From positions 989,786 through 1,053,785 of the forward strand of contig BDGG01000011.1 of the NCBI GenBank assembly GCA_001949185.1: a stretch of DNA of 64,000 nt. Direction: 5' to 3'. Below are positions 56,362 through 64,000 of this stretch, in pieces. The notes below the pieces were generated by a model that was given only the letters and a program-made list of their open reading frames with translations, did not search any database and had not been told where the DNA came from. Within the stretch, counting starts at the first letter, position 1; every line of letters begins with the position of its first letter. Position numbers and translations under genes: made by a program. This stretch comes from Ramazzottius varieornatus (Eukaryota; Tardigrada; Eutardigrada; Parachela; Ramazzottiidae).

Positions 56362-57822
56362 CGTTACTATTGCGATCAAGAACGTGAGGACATGGCAAAT
56401 CAATCAATTATAATGAAGGCGGAGTTCGGGACGGTATTACAATCAAAAGTTCTTATAAACTTTATGGAACAGACTCTCTGAATCACCACCTGGTTCGCAG
56501 ATCATTACTGAGAAGGAGATCCTCCAAACGCTTTTCCATTGTTCCGTACAACTTCTCACAGCTCAGGGGTTACTAATTTATCCCATGCTTCATGCAACAG
56601 CCTCTCTAAATCCTGCTTCGTATTCGGACACCTCTTTACGATGTACTGCCACATGATATTCCAAACATTCTCGATGGGATTCATATCTGGAGATGACGGT
56701 GGCCACGGAAGAACGAACAATCGACACTTTTTGAGGTAGGCTTGGACTAGCTTGGCCTTGTGAGACGGTGCGTTGACGTGCATCCAATCTTTTTGCGGCG
56801 TTCCCAGATCTTTAGCATTACTTTCTTGGCAAGCAGCACTGAGTAACAGAAGCGGTAGATGGATCTTTCAACGATGAGGAACGATAGCGACCCGTCCCGA
56901 GTAATCGATCCGTAGCACATAACACTGAAACTCACAGGTGGAAGTTTCCTTTGGAAGTCTGCATTGTAGCGACTTTCTCCAGGGAAAAGCCTAATCTGAA
57001 CAAAAACTAGGATCGATTGTTGACACAGTAATCTTCTCAACATTTTTGCGCATGAAACATAACGCCTGCACTTACAGTATGCCGTCCACAGGCAAACTTG
57101 TCATCGGCTTCATCGCTGAAGACAACGTACTTCAGGTAGTTCTTGTCTTTCTTCAGCTTGTCCATTATATCCATAACCCAAATTACGCGCATAGTCCGAT
57201 GGTGATAAGTCAGAGGATTCTTCACAGGAGTAGCATTCTTGGCCCTGAGCTGCTGCAGACGAAGTCGGACGGTTCACTCAGTGACCTTGCTTTCTTTTTC
57301 GGTACAATCTTGTTCACATTCAGCCGCGATCTTTCCGAGTCTGCTCGCAGGCCAGTCACGAGCTTTGCGGTTGTGGGCAAGATGTCTTAGGGTGTCCTCG
57401 AAATGGTCCGAAGTCCTCTGTGGGGGCCTTTCTTCTTGGCGATGACACCACTCAGACGTCGACACTCCAGAAGATCAAATGCCCACTTTCGAGAATGCCC
57501 TGAGTAATGTCAAATTTTGCTCCCGCTGACGTTGTCTTCTCTCATTCCCCTAACTGCTTTTACCAGCACGACACTGACCCTGTGGCCTCGACTCATTTGG
57601 AATTATATTATAGAACACAATGACATCACAGAAGAGATTACAGCAACTAAGAGGTCAGTAAGACTCCCGGTATCACAAAGGACCGCCTGGTACGCCTGAA
57701 AACAGCTGACTGAGCCGGAGACTTTGATCAAGGCTTTTGATTGTCATGACGTCACGTCATAGAGTCAGTTTTGATTGATTGATTCGCCATGTCCTCACGT
57801 TCCTGATCGCAATCGTAATTGG
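56362..57822 (-). mobile_element. Tc1/mariner transposon with frameshifted transposase
   Basis: About 1.46 kb. The terminal inverted repeats (about 50 bases) pair TTACTATTGCGATCAAGAAC then GTGAGGACATGGCAAATCAA at the left with the complement ending GTTCCTGATCGCAATCGTAA at the right. Transposase pieces on the minus strand: an N-terminal Arg/Lys-rich region at 57465-57274, RVIWVMDIMDKLKKDKNYLK then YVVFSDEADDKF (first catalytic Asp) at 57200-57090, SVMCYGSITRDGSL at about 56950, and NAPSHKAKLVQAYLKKC then PPSSPDMNPIENVWN (second Asp and third acidic residue) at about 56775-56640. These lie in different frames, so at least two frameshifts and a stop disable it. A TA at the left boundary fits the usual target; the right boundary is less clear. 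It sits directly against a Cys-rich gene remnant. Confidence 0.82.
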
Positions 57823-58104
57823 CCGACTAACTACTTCTTTGATCCCCATCCAGACGCCGCCGGCTATACGTGCAGACTTAACGTAGAGGGGAACCAGGTG
57901 CGACAATGCTGCAAGGATCCGAATGTCGGACTAAATGGAAGCCCAACTGGCCCACCCAGAGCACCCGCACTAATAATCACTCTTGTTCCAACCACTCCAG
58001 CTCCAACCACAACCGCTCCCACAATACCGGCTCCAACGAAGTCGGCTCCGACTACCCCCCACTCACTGATCGCAGAAATAAACAGCTGGCCCATAGTTGT
58101 GTAG
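57823..58104 (+). pseudogene. 3' half of a Cys-rich mucin-like secreted gene, cut by Tc1
   Basis: Immediately after the Tc1 end the frame reads NYFFDPHPDAAGYTCRLNVE then GNQVRQCC, which matches YFFDPNTAAPGYTCRPDGDR and VTQCCDG of the intact gene at 62907. A Thr/Pro/Ala tail (TTPAPTTTAPTIPAPTKSAP) resembling its mucin region follows, then a stop at 58104. The 5' half (signal peptide and first Cys pairs) is absent on the other side of the transposon. The nominal ATG at 57775 lies inside the Tc1 terminal repeat. Inference: a paralogue truncated by transposon insertion or rearrangement. Confidence 0.7.
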
Positions 58105-58368
58105 CGGCCCACAGTTACGTCACATGCGTGTGTATGTACATTGCCTTTGCCTTTGTTTTTTTGACAGGCACCAAACTTCCATTGTCTGTGTAACGGTTAC
58201 TCACTTAGGTTTCCAGCCTCAAATACACCTTGCATTGGTCTTGTTAGGAGAGTAAAAACTACCACTGCGATGTGGGCGACAAGCACCGGTGCACGTGTCT
58301 ACAAGCCGAACTGCGACGATCGATCTGACGCGACATTCCGTTGCAGATGAGCCAACGGTTACTATAAA

Positions 58369-58502
58369 ATGAACCCATGCAGTCGGAATTACTGCGAGTG
58401 CCAGAACGGCACTGACACGTATTTTTCCTGCACCAGTGGTCAGTATTTTGATTGTAGCCTGCCACTTGGAGCTAGTTCTTGTCACTTCGGCAGTTCTACT
58501 TG
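58369..58502 (+). pseudogene. Chitin-binding-like Cys-rich domain remnant
   Basis: The frame reads NPCSRNYCECQNGTDTYFSC then TSGQYFDCSLPLGASSC. Its Cys spacing and the SC-x-SG-YFD core resemble VSCDSGYFFDPNTAAPGYTC of the gene at 62907 and the peritrophin-A (CBM14) pattern Y-x-C-x-x-G...C-x-x-G-x-x-F-(D/N). Upstream codons (about 58280-58360) continue the similarity but contain a TGA; it ends at a TGA just downstream. Broken copy of the same family. Confidence 0.5.
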
Positions 58503-59389
58503 ATGCTTACCAAACGCTGGCTTGAATGGTACGCCCTCGAAGACCCAGGCTGAAGTTGCTCTATACTCAACGCTAACAACTGCCAAGCTCGCAATGGCGC
58601 AAACATGTATTACGCTTTGGATTGCTGTAGTCACTACTAGTGCTGCTTGCTACAGTAACACCAACGCCACAGTTCAAACGCGTTGCTGTTACATCATCAG
58701 GTCATGCAAAATATGTTAACCGCAGGTAGAGTCTGTTGTCGGTATTAGATTCGTGGTGCCGAAGCATGCCAATGGCTTGGAACCTTTATTACACTTACTT
58801 CTCTGGTTCTTAAAAGTGCAGTAACTTCATGTTTCCTGTGTCAAAGAGCTTCCAACCACTTCTTATTGTTCGGTCCGATCGTATCATCCATGCTGTCTGT
58901 TCACCTGTAGTGTTCGTGATTCGCGGTGTGACAACTGTAGGTCCGAGTGCTGTTACACCCTGACTGCCTCCGTCTTTAGAAACTGAAAGCAGTTCTAACA
59001 AAGTTGTTTGATCACTCACCACAGCCGATGTGGCTGACGAGACAGAAGTACTTGGACAAACTTGGACGGATTTTTGCGAGCGCTGGGCAACCTAGAAGAC
59101 CATACACGCGAACTGCGCAGTGCTTTACACTTCCTAACAATCAAACTTTTTCACGCCTTGTCCCAATCGATTGCTGACTTTTTGCCAAGTCCACCAAGGG
59201 CGTGTCGTGGTTCCAAAGCGGTCGGCAATTTGCCCCTTTTTCTACGAAGTTATGATGGAGTATCAGTCAAGCTTGTGCCGTGCACGGGCATGACAGGAAA
59301 CTTCGTAGACAACAGGCCAAATTGCGGCCCGTTTTGAGACATCGACACGCCCTTGTGTTACACCGGTAGGGTTGCTAATGGATAGTTCA

Positions 59390-59835
59390 CACAATTATCC
59401 GGATCGAATTGGACACCGATTCGGAGCCATCCAGAATCCAGACCGATGGGTGGAAATCCTATCCGGGTGGATGCTGAATGGATGAATCTCCCATCCGCAT
59501 GATTCTGATCGTACCCGAATCAGAGTTTTACTTATCAGATATCAAGAAAATCCGTCGGACAGGGATCCAACTGGACGTTTGATTATTGGTAGCCTGAGCT
59601 GCCTGCTTACAAAACCTACGTGCGATCTAGTCTTGAGGATTTAGACGGAACAAGGCGTGTAATGTTTAAAGCTCCAAGTGATTTTGAGTTGCTACAATGG
59701 TCGAAAGTCTTGCTGAAGCGGACAGAAAGCTCAATGGATGGAAGTCCCATCCGGATTAGATCAGGATAGAAAGATGTTTATCCGGTTGGCGGTATCCGGA
59801 TTGATCCGGACTGATCCGGATCAATGCGCGGTCGG
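59390..59835. repeat. Region enriched in ATCCGGAT-type motifs
   Basis: TCCGGAT, ATCCGGA, ATCCGGGT or close variants recur at least nine times, including TATCCGGATTGATCCGGACT then GATCCGGATCAATG at 59789-59824. No coding signal. Possibly a diverged satellite or the ends of a foldback. Confidence 0.5.
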
Positions 59836-59847
59836 ATTAGGCAGCCC

Positions 59848-60094
59848 CCAGCCATGCCCCTGCGCAATAGCCAATGTGACAAACAGCTGGGTTCCCGGAT
59901 GTGGTCCCCGTCATGTTACTATCGGCTCGTAATCGGGTCGGTTAATTTAGATGAAACCGGCTTTGTCTACGTGACGGCTCAATGCGTGCAGCGTACGTAC
60001 ACGGCTAACACGTCGGTTTGAGCCGTGACGTCAAGTTCGACGTTGCCATTCCCCAGCTGTTTGCCACATTAGGATTTTCCAGGGGCATGGCTGG
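59848..60094. repeat. Inverted-repeat element with a nested TGACGTCA hairpin
   Basis: Outer arms CCAGCCATGCCCCTG ... AATGTGACAAACAGCTGGG and complement CCCAGCTGTTTGCCACATT ... CAGGGGCATGGCTGG. Nested inside (59972-60033) is a second hairpin, ACGTGACGGCTCAATG / TTTGAGCCGTGACGTCAA. Confidence 0.78.
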
Positions 60095-61720
60095 CAACCC
60101 CAGGTACACCATAGCTATGCCCCGTATGGGCAGGCTGATCCATGCTCTTGTATTCGCGGACTGCGCCCGTAAGGCCACTTGAGAATGCGTTCAGCGATTC
60201 TGCGCATGCGAAAACAGCAAAGGTTTAGAGACAACGGAACGAAGGCTAATCTACTAAGCTTACACTCAAGAGGAGTAAATTGGCTCCCTCAAAACCTAGT
60301 AGAAATGCGAAAGTTCATCTGACATTTCCTTACCGTTACACGAAATCTGTAGCATCAAGAGACGCAGGTCCCGTAACAAACAGCTGCGATATATGGTCCA
60401 GCGAGATACAAGTTCCAGACAGACCAGCTGTTGTCAAGCGCTTCCTACAAGACCTACAGCATGTGGAATATTTCGTGGGTCAACAGGTGCAGAGATCAGG
60501 ATCGCCGAGCGAGCGAGGGTAGTGGAAAGTGGTCGGTACCGGAACTGCCGGGAGCAGTTAAACATCGATGAAAGTTTATTTGAAAATTCTTCGCATGCAT
60601 CAACCACACACACGGCGCCGCTATGCGCCGGCTGAGATAATGGTACTCTGGATATCTATCCGGCCCTAACTGAAGTACGAAATACTCTTCGCTTGGTACT
60701 TTGCTAGGTATCTTGAACATTTTCTTGGATTCAGTAAGCCGTCAGCGGTGAACCCAACTGCTAATGAGTGCACAGGACGAAATACCGTGTTGGAAATTCT
60801 GTTCACTGAGCGAACAGATACTTGCTATATGCAGATCGAAGAATAGCCTTCTGATCACTATGGTGCAACGTCAGTGAGAGTAGCTGCAATGTCTATTCTC
60901 TCTGTTCCGGTTGCTGATACCTCCGCCATGCAATTCGCATGATGTAGATGACGATCCTTTTGATGTCGGTTTCCTCCGCGCTCGTCATCAAAACTGATTA
61001 TTGTAGCGCTCTTCGACACAGCTTCAAGGCGTGCTCTGGTGTGGGTATAGTCATCGGCCGAATCTAGCGACGAAGGGAAGATGGAGGTTCTCATTGTAGC
61101 TTGAAGATTGCCTGAATTAACAAATCAGTCCAGTGTAGATTAAGGACTTTGAGATACCATCGTGACGGTAGCAATACGTTTTTGGAAAACTCAAATTATA
61201 ATCAAAATACGCTGACGATTTCTGATAATGGAGGATAATGGAATTCTCACTTTCCGGTATTCCTGCTACCGAGAGTTTTAATTTCGCTGCGTCGGTTAAC
61301 AGCCGGAAATTTTCACTACATTACCGAGTATCAGCTAGAATTGCATAACGACTATCCTGATGGAAAGTTCCATCACGCACTGTTGGCGTGGTGGCTCATG
61401 AGTTACAAGACGCAGCCCAGACACGGTGCATCCTTGTTGTTAAAAACTGCGCTTGATCTCTCACATATACCAGAACGCGAAAGTTGCAAAGATTGTTCGA
61501 AAAAGGTAAACCGGAAGGTCACCTTCACCCTGACCCCAAAGGGTCTGCATGATGACAGTTATTCAAACACTTTATGGCAACATCGTACTCGGAGCCGGCG
61601 CGATAAGATAGCTCACAGAACTAACACCATGATCGGTGAATAGAGCTGTTTGTCGTGGACCATCGTTAGATCAAGATATCGTGCTAACTGTCATTGGTAG
61701 ACTCACTTGAGTAACCAGCC

Positions 61721-62383
61721 AATGCCACTCTACAGGGGACAGGCCGTGAAAATCTTTGGCTTCGGTTAGCTAACTGGGGGAGGTGGGAAAGAGAAGAGAC
61801 AGCGCCGCTCAATGAAACAATTGATTCATGTGCACGTCGCTCCCGTATTGGAGTCAGTATCAGTCAGGAGAGATTTAATCGAAATGAACCTTTGCAGTAG
61901 AAATATCGAGCTATTCGAATGTGAAAGAAGAAAAAAAGTAGGATGGTCCGGTAATAAGTTATGAGAAGAAAACTCAGTGCGGTTCGAAAATCACTTCTCT
62001 CTGCTCCCTCTTCCTGCTCCTGCCGCAAAAACGGGATGGGGACATCGCTGATACAATGCGAACTTCCTTTAGCCTCGTTTTTAGAATCGAAACATAGCTC
62101 GTTCTTCTGGCTAACCATCTGTCTTCGGCGAGATTCATGTAAAATTTGAAACAGATGTATAATTTGAAGAAATACGACGCGGAATGGTCAGTATCACTAC
62201 AGGAATGTCTACGGATGAATAGAAAGTAAGGCTCCCCAATTATTTCCCACTGGTGTTCTGTCTGTCCCCCTCTCTTTTACTGCGCAGCACGGCTTATATG
62301 GGGAGTGTACACTTCCCCAGTTATTTGCGATACAAGCAAGTTTTATGACTAGTTTCACGGCCTGTCCCCTGTAGAGTGGCACT
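61721..62383. repeat. About 660-bp element bounded by 30-base inverted repeats
   Basis: Left ATGCCACTCTACAGGGGACA then GGCCGTGAAA; right TTTCACGGCCTGTCCCCTGT then AGAGTGGCACT. A second inner pair (GCTAACTGGGGGAGGTG near 61769 and CACTTCCCCAGTTATTTGC near 62309) suggests nested stems. Interior non-coding. Confidence 0.7.
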
Positions 62384-62816
62384 GATCCAGCTGTTTTGTG
62401 CCCAACTATGCCTCATGGTCAACGGTGAAGACGGGGTATAGACATCTCCGTGAGATGTAAAGCACTGGACAGGCGTTGGTATGCATATTTTATTTCATTG
62501 AGGCTGTCCACGTGGCTATTAACGCTATGATGCTCCATGGATATCGCTGTCTTTTGTTCGACGACAGTTCAGGGAAATAGCGAGATAAATCCATCCTCAG
62601 GTCCGAGCGGCGCTTAAGAGATTTTCCAACACGAAGGTCTTGAACCGGACCACGATGCTAGGTCGTGAACAGGCTCTCAACAACATGTTGGGTAAATGAA
62701 ACTCATGAATAAACACTTACCTTTGTCAGCTATAACTGTTTCCAACCAGCATCTATAATCTATCACGCGCAATAAGCAACGTGCACCACCTATAGGATAT
62801 GTTGTCAGGAAAATCG

Positions 62817-62823
62817 TATATAA
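62817..62823 (+). promoter_or_regulatory. TATA-like box of the mucin-like gene
   Basis: TATATAA 84 bases before the start codon; suitable spacing for a short 5' leader. Confidence 0.4.
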
Positions 62824-62906
62824 TACGACTGAACCTTTCGACTTTCTCATACTTTTTTCTCCCTTCATCTCCTCCCTTGTTCATTTCTTCTCACTGACTG
62901 TCGGCC

Positions 62907-64000
62907 ATGCACGCCAACTTAGCCAGATGCCTGTTCCTGTTGATGGCCGGAAGTCTTATGCTGACTGAACACGTGACTTGTGTGTCAACAACGAACGCAC
63001 CTGTAACGACTGCTCAAGATACTGAATGTGCATCCTTCTGCAGTTCGGGCGCAGGTCCCACCGGCACGGTCCCAAGCGACGTCGCCGGACTGTACACCGC
63101 ATACCAGAACAAGTGCGACGTGCAGTTCTGCTGCTGTGACGCGAGCATCGGCTGCGGCTACGCACCGCGCCTGGTTTCATGCGACTCTGGCTACTTCTTC
63201 GACCCGAACACTGCTGCACCCGGCTATACCTGCCGACCCGATGGTGACAGAATCCAAGTGACACAGTGCTGTGACGGAACGACCGGCGGAACTACCACGC
63301 CCGGATGCCCAACCACAACGCCCATACCAACCACCACCACAACTGGCGCATCCACGACCCCGCCTGCAACAACTACGACCGACACTGTGTCGACCTCGAC
63401 AGCAGCCCCAACATCCACCTCGACAGCTGGACCAACTTCTACCTCGACGGTGTCTCCAACTCCCACTTCGACGGCAACCCCAACTACCACCAACACTGCA
63501 TCGACTTCGACAGCAACCCCAACTACCACCAACACTGCATCGACTTCGACAGCAGCCCCAACTACCACCAACACTGCATCGACTTCGACAGCAGCCCCAA
63601 CTACCACCAACACTGCATCGACTTCGACAGCAGCCCCAACTACCACCAACACTGCATCGACTTCGACAGCAACCCCAACTACCACCAACACTGCATCGAC
63701 TTCGACAGCAGCCCCAACTACCACCAACACTGCATCGACTTCGACAGCAGCCCCAACTACCACCAACACTGCATCGACTTCGACAGCAGCCCCAACTACC
63801 ACCAACACTGCATCGACTCCGACAGCAACCCCAACTACCACCAACACTGCATCGACTCCGACAGCAGCCCCAACTACCACCAACACTGCATCGACTTCGA
63901 CAGCAACCCCAACTACCACCAACACTGCATCGACTTCGACAGCAGCCCCAACTACCACCAACACTGCATCGACTCCGACAGCAACCCCAACTACCACCAA
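62907..64000 (+). CDS. Secreted mucin-like protein with chitin-binding-like Cys domain, runs off right edge
   Basis: The first 364 residues, no intron visible. Signal peptide (core LARCLFLLMAGSLMLTEHVT). A Cys-rich domain (about residues 40-130) has ECASFC, KCDVQFCCCD, LVSCDSGYFFDP, GYTC and TQCCDG; the SC-D-SG-YFF-D core and Cys spacing resemble peritrophin-A/CBM14 chitin-binding domains, though with extra Cys. From about residue 135 the chain is almost entirely Thr/Pro/Ser/Ala, a dense O-glycosylation target. From about residue 190 it is a 13-residue repeat, TASTSTAAPTTTN, with Ala/Thr and Ser/Pro variants. The architecture fits a peritrophic-matrix or cuticle-surface mucin (inference). Truncated relatives lie at 57823 and 58369. 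Confidence 0.8.
   Translation, partial: MHANLARCLFLLMAGSLMLTEHVTCVSTTNAPVTTAQDTECASFCSSGAGPTGTVPSDVAGLYTAYQNKCDVQFCCCDASIGCGYAPRLVSCDSGYFFDPNTAAPGYTCRPDGDRIQVTQCCDGTTGGTTTPGCPTTTPIPTTTTTGASTTPPATTTTDTVSTSTAAPTSTSTAGPTSTSTVSPTPTSTATPTTTNTASTSTATPTTTNTASTSTAAPTTTNTASTSTAAPTTTNTASTSTAAPTTTNTASTSTATPTTTNTASTSTAAPTTTNTASTSTAAPTTTNTASTSTAAPTTTNTASTPTATPTTTNTASTPTAAPTTTNTASTSTATPTTTNTASTSTAAPTTTNTASTPTATPTTT
63478..64000. repeat. 39-bp tandem repeat (13 codons), about 13 units to the right edge
   Basis: Unit CCAACTACCACCAACACTGC then ATCGACTTCGACAGCAACC, nearly identical between copies. Variation is confined to a few sites (GCAACC/GCAGCC, ACTTCG/ACTCCG), implying recent homogenisation or expansion. 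It is in frame with the mucin-like CDS. Confidence 0.92.

Larger units (their letters stand above)
60095..62906. other. Intergenic stretch upstream of the mucin-like gene
   Basis: No recognisable gene. Long inverted repeat at 61721-62383. A plus open frame at 60280-60522 has no motif. Confidence 0.45.

Noticed and set aside
59062-59337. 91-codon frame with a possible Cys-rich C-terminus
   Set aside because: Only the last 25 residues vaguely resemble the chitin-binding-like domain; too weak to call as a gene.
63224-64000. Long minus-strand open frame rich in Val/Ala/Asp, antisense to the tandem repeat
   Set aside because: It is the complement of the 39-bp repeat, whose composition leaves the opposite frame open. 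The plus strand has the ATG, signal peptide and Cys-rich domain.
1-64000. CRISPR arrays, tRNA or rRNA genes, bacterial operons
   Set aside because: None seen. The repeats present are inverted or in-frame tandem repeats typical of eukaryotic elements, and no cloverleaf or rRNA motif was recognised by eye.

Overview
This window looks like nuclear DNA from a small animal. Protein genes are split by short GT-AG introns (mostly about 45-450 bases) and include metazoan families: ciliary dynein-2 heavy chain, POLD4, RBM42, SIRT5, the mitochondrial Rieske protein, a natriuretic-peptide-receptor-type ectodomain, an EGF/laminin-G protein and a rhodopsin-type GPCR. I saw no bacterial operons, tRNA, rRNA or CRISPR arrays. 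A compact ecdysozoan such as a tardigrade would fit, but that is inference; no marker here fixes the species. One run of Ns (27539-27762) breaks the sequence.

Layout. 1-9536 (minus): 5' part of the dynein-2 heavy chain gene, in at least 22 exons, leaving the window at the AAA1 ATPase site. 9721-10367 (minus): POLD4, which shares a divergent promoter region with RBM42 (10756-12068, plus). SIRT5 (12427-13685, minus) converges on RBM42. 13.7-22.5 kb is gene-poor: one small unknown gene, a decayed piggyBac transposase and many inverted-repeat elements. 22.6-25.6 kb (plus): a receptor with an ANF-receptor ectodomain, one membrane segment and a short tail, followed by a small unknown gene (26.1-26.7 kb). 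28.2-32.1 kb (plus): a secreted EGF/LamG protein. 32-40 kb: repeats, a broken protein kinase and an unknown gene. 40.3-41.3 kb (minus): an intronless GPCR. 42.6-44.9 kb (minus): two small secreted Gly/Pro/Tyr-rich proteins. 45.4-46.8 kb (minus): Rieske protein, head-to-head with a 13-exon protein carrying two chromodomains (47.2-51.7 kb, plus). 51.7-62.9 kb: repeats, a frameshifted Tc1/mariner element and remnants of Cys-rich secreted genes. From 62.9 kb to the right edge (plus): a secreted mucin-like protein with a chitin-binding-like Cys domain and a 39-base tandem repeat.

Most of the genes are unrelated housekeeping, signalling or secreted functions that happen to be neighbours. What unifies the window is its load of short non-autonomous inverted-repeat elements. 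About 20 copies of one roughly 60-100 base hairpin (arms containing CCAAGTGGCGCAC) sit in introns and intergenic DNA and never in an exon I could define. The palindrome TGACGTCA occurs 14 times where about one is expected. Exon boundaries below were worked out by hand from splice signals and reading phase; those described as phase-consistent keep the frame across every junction.
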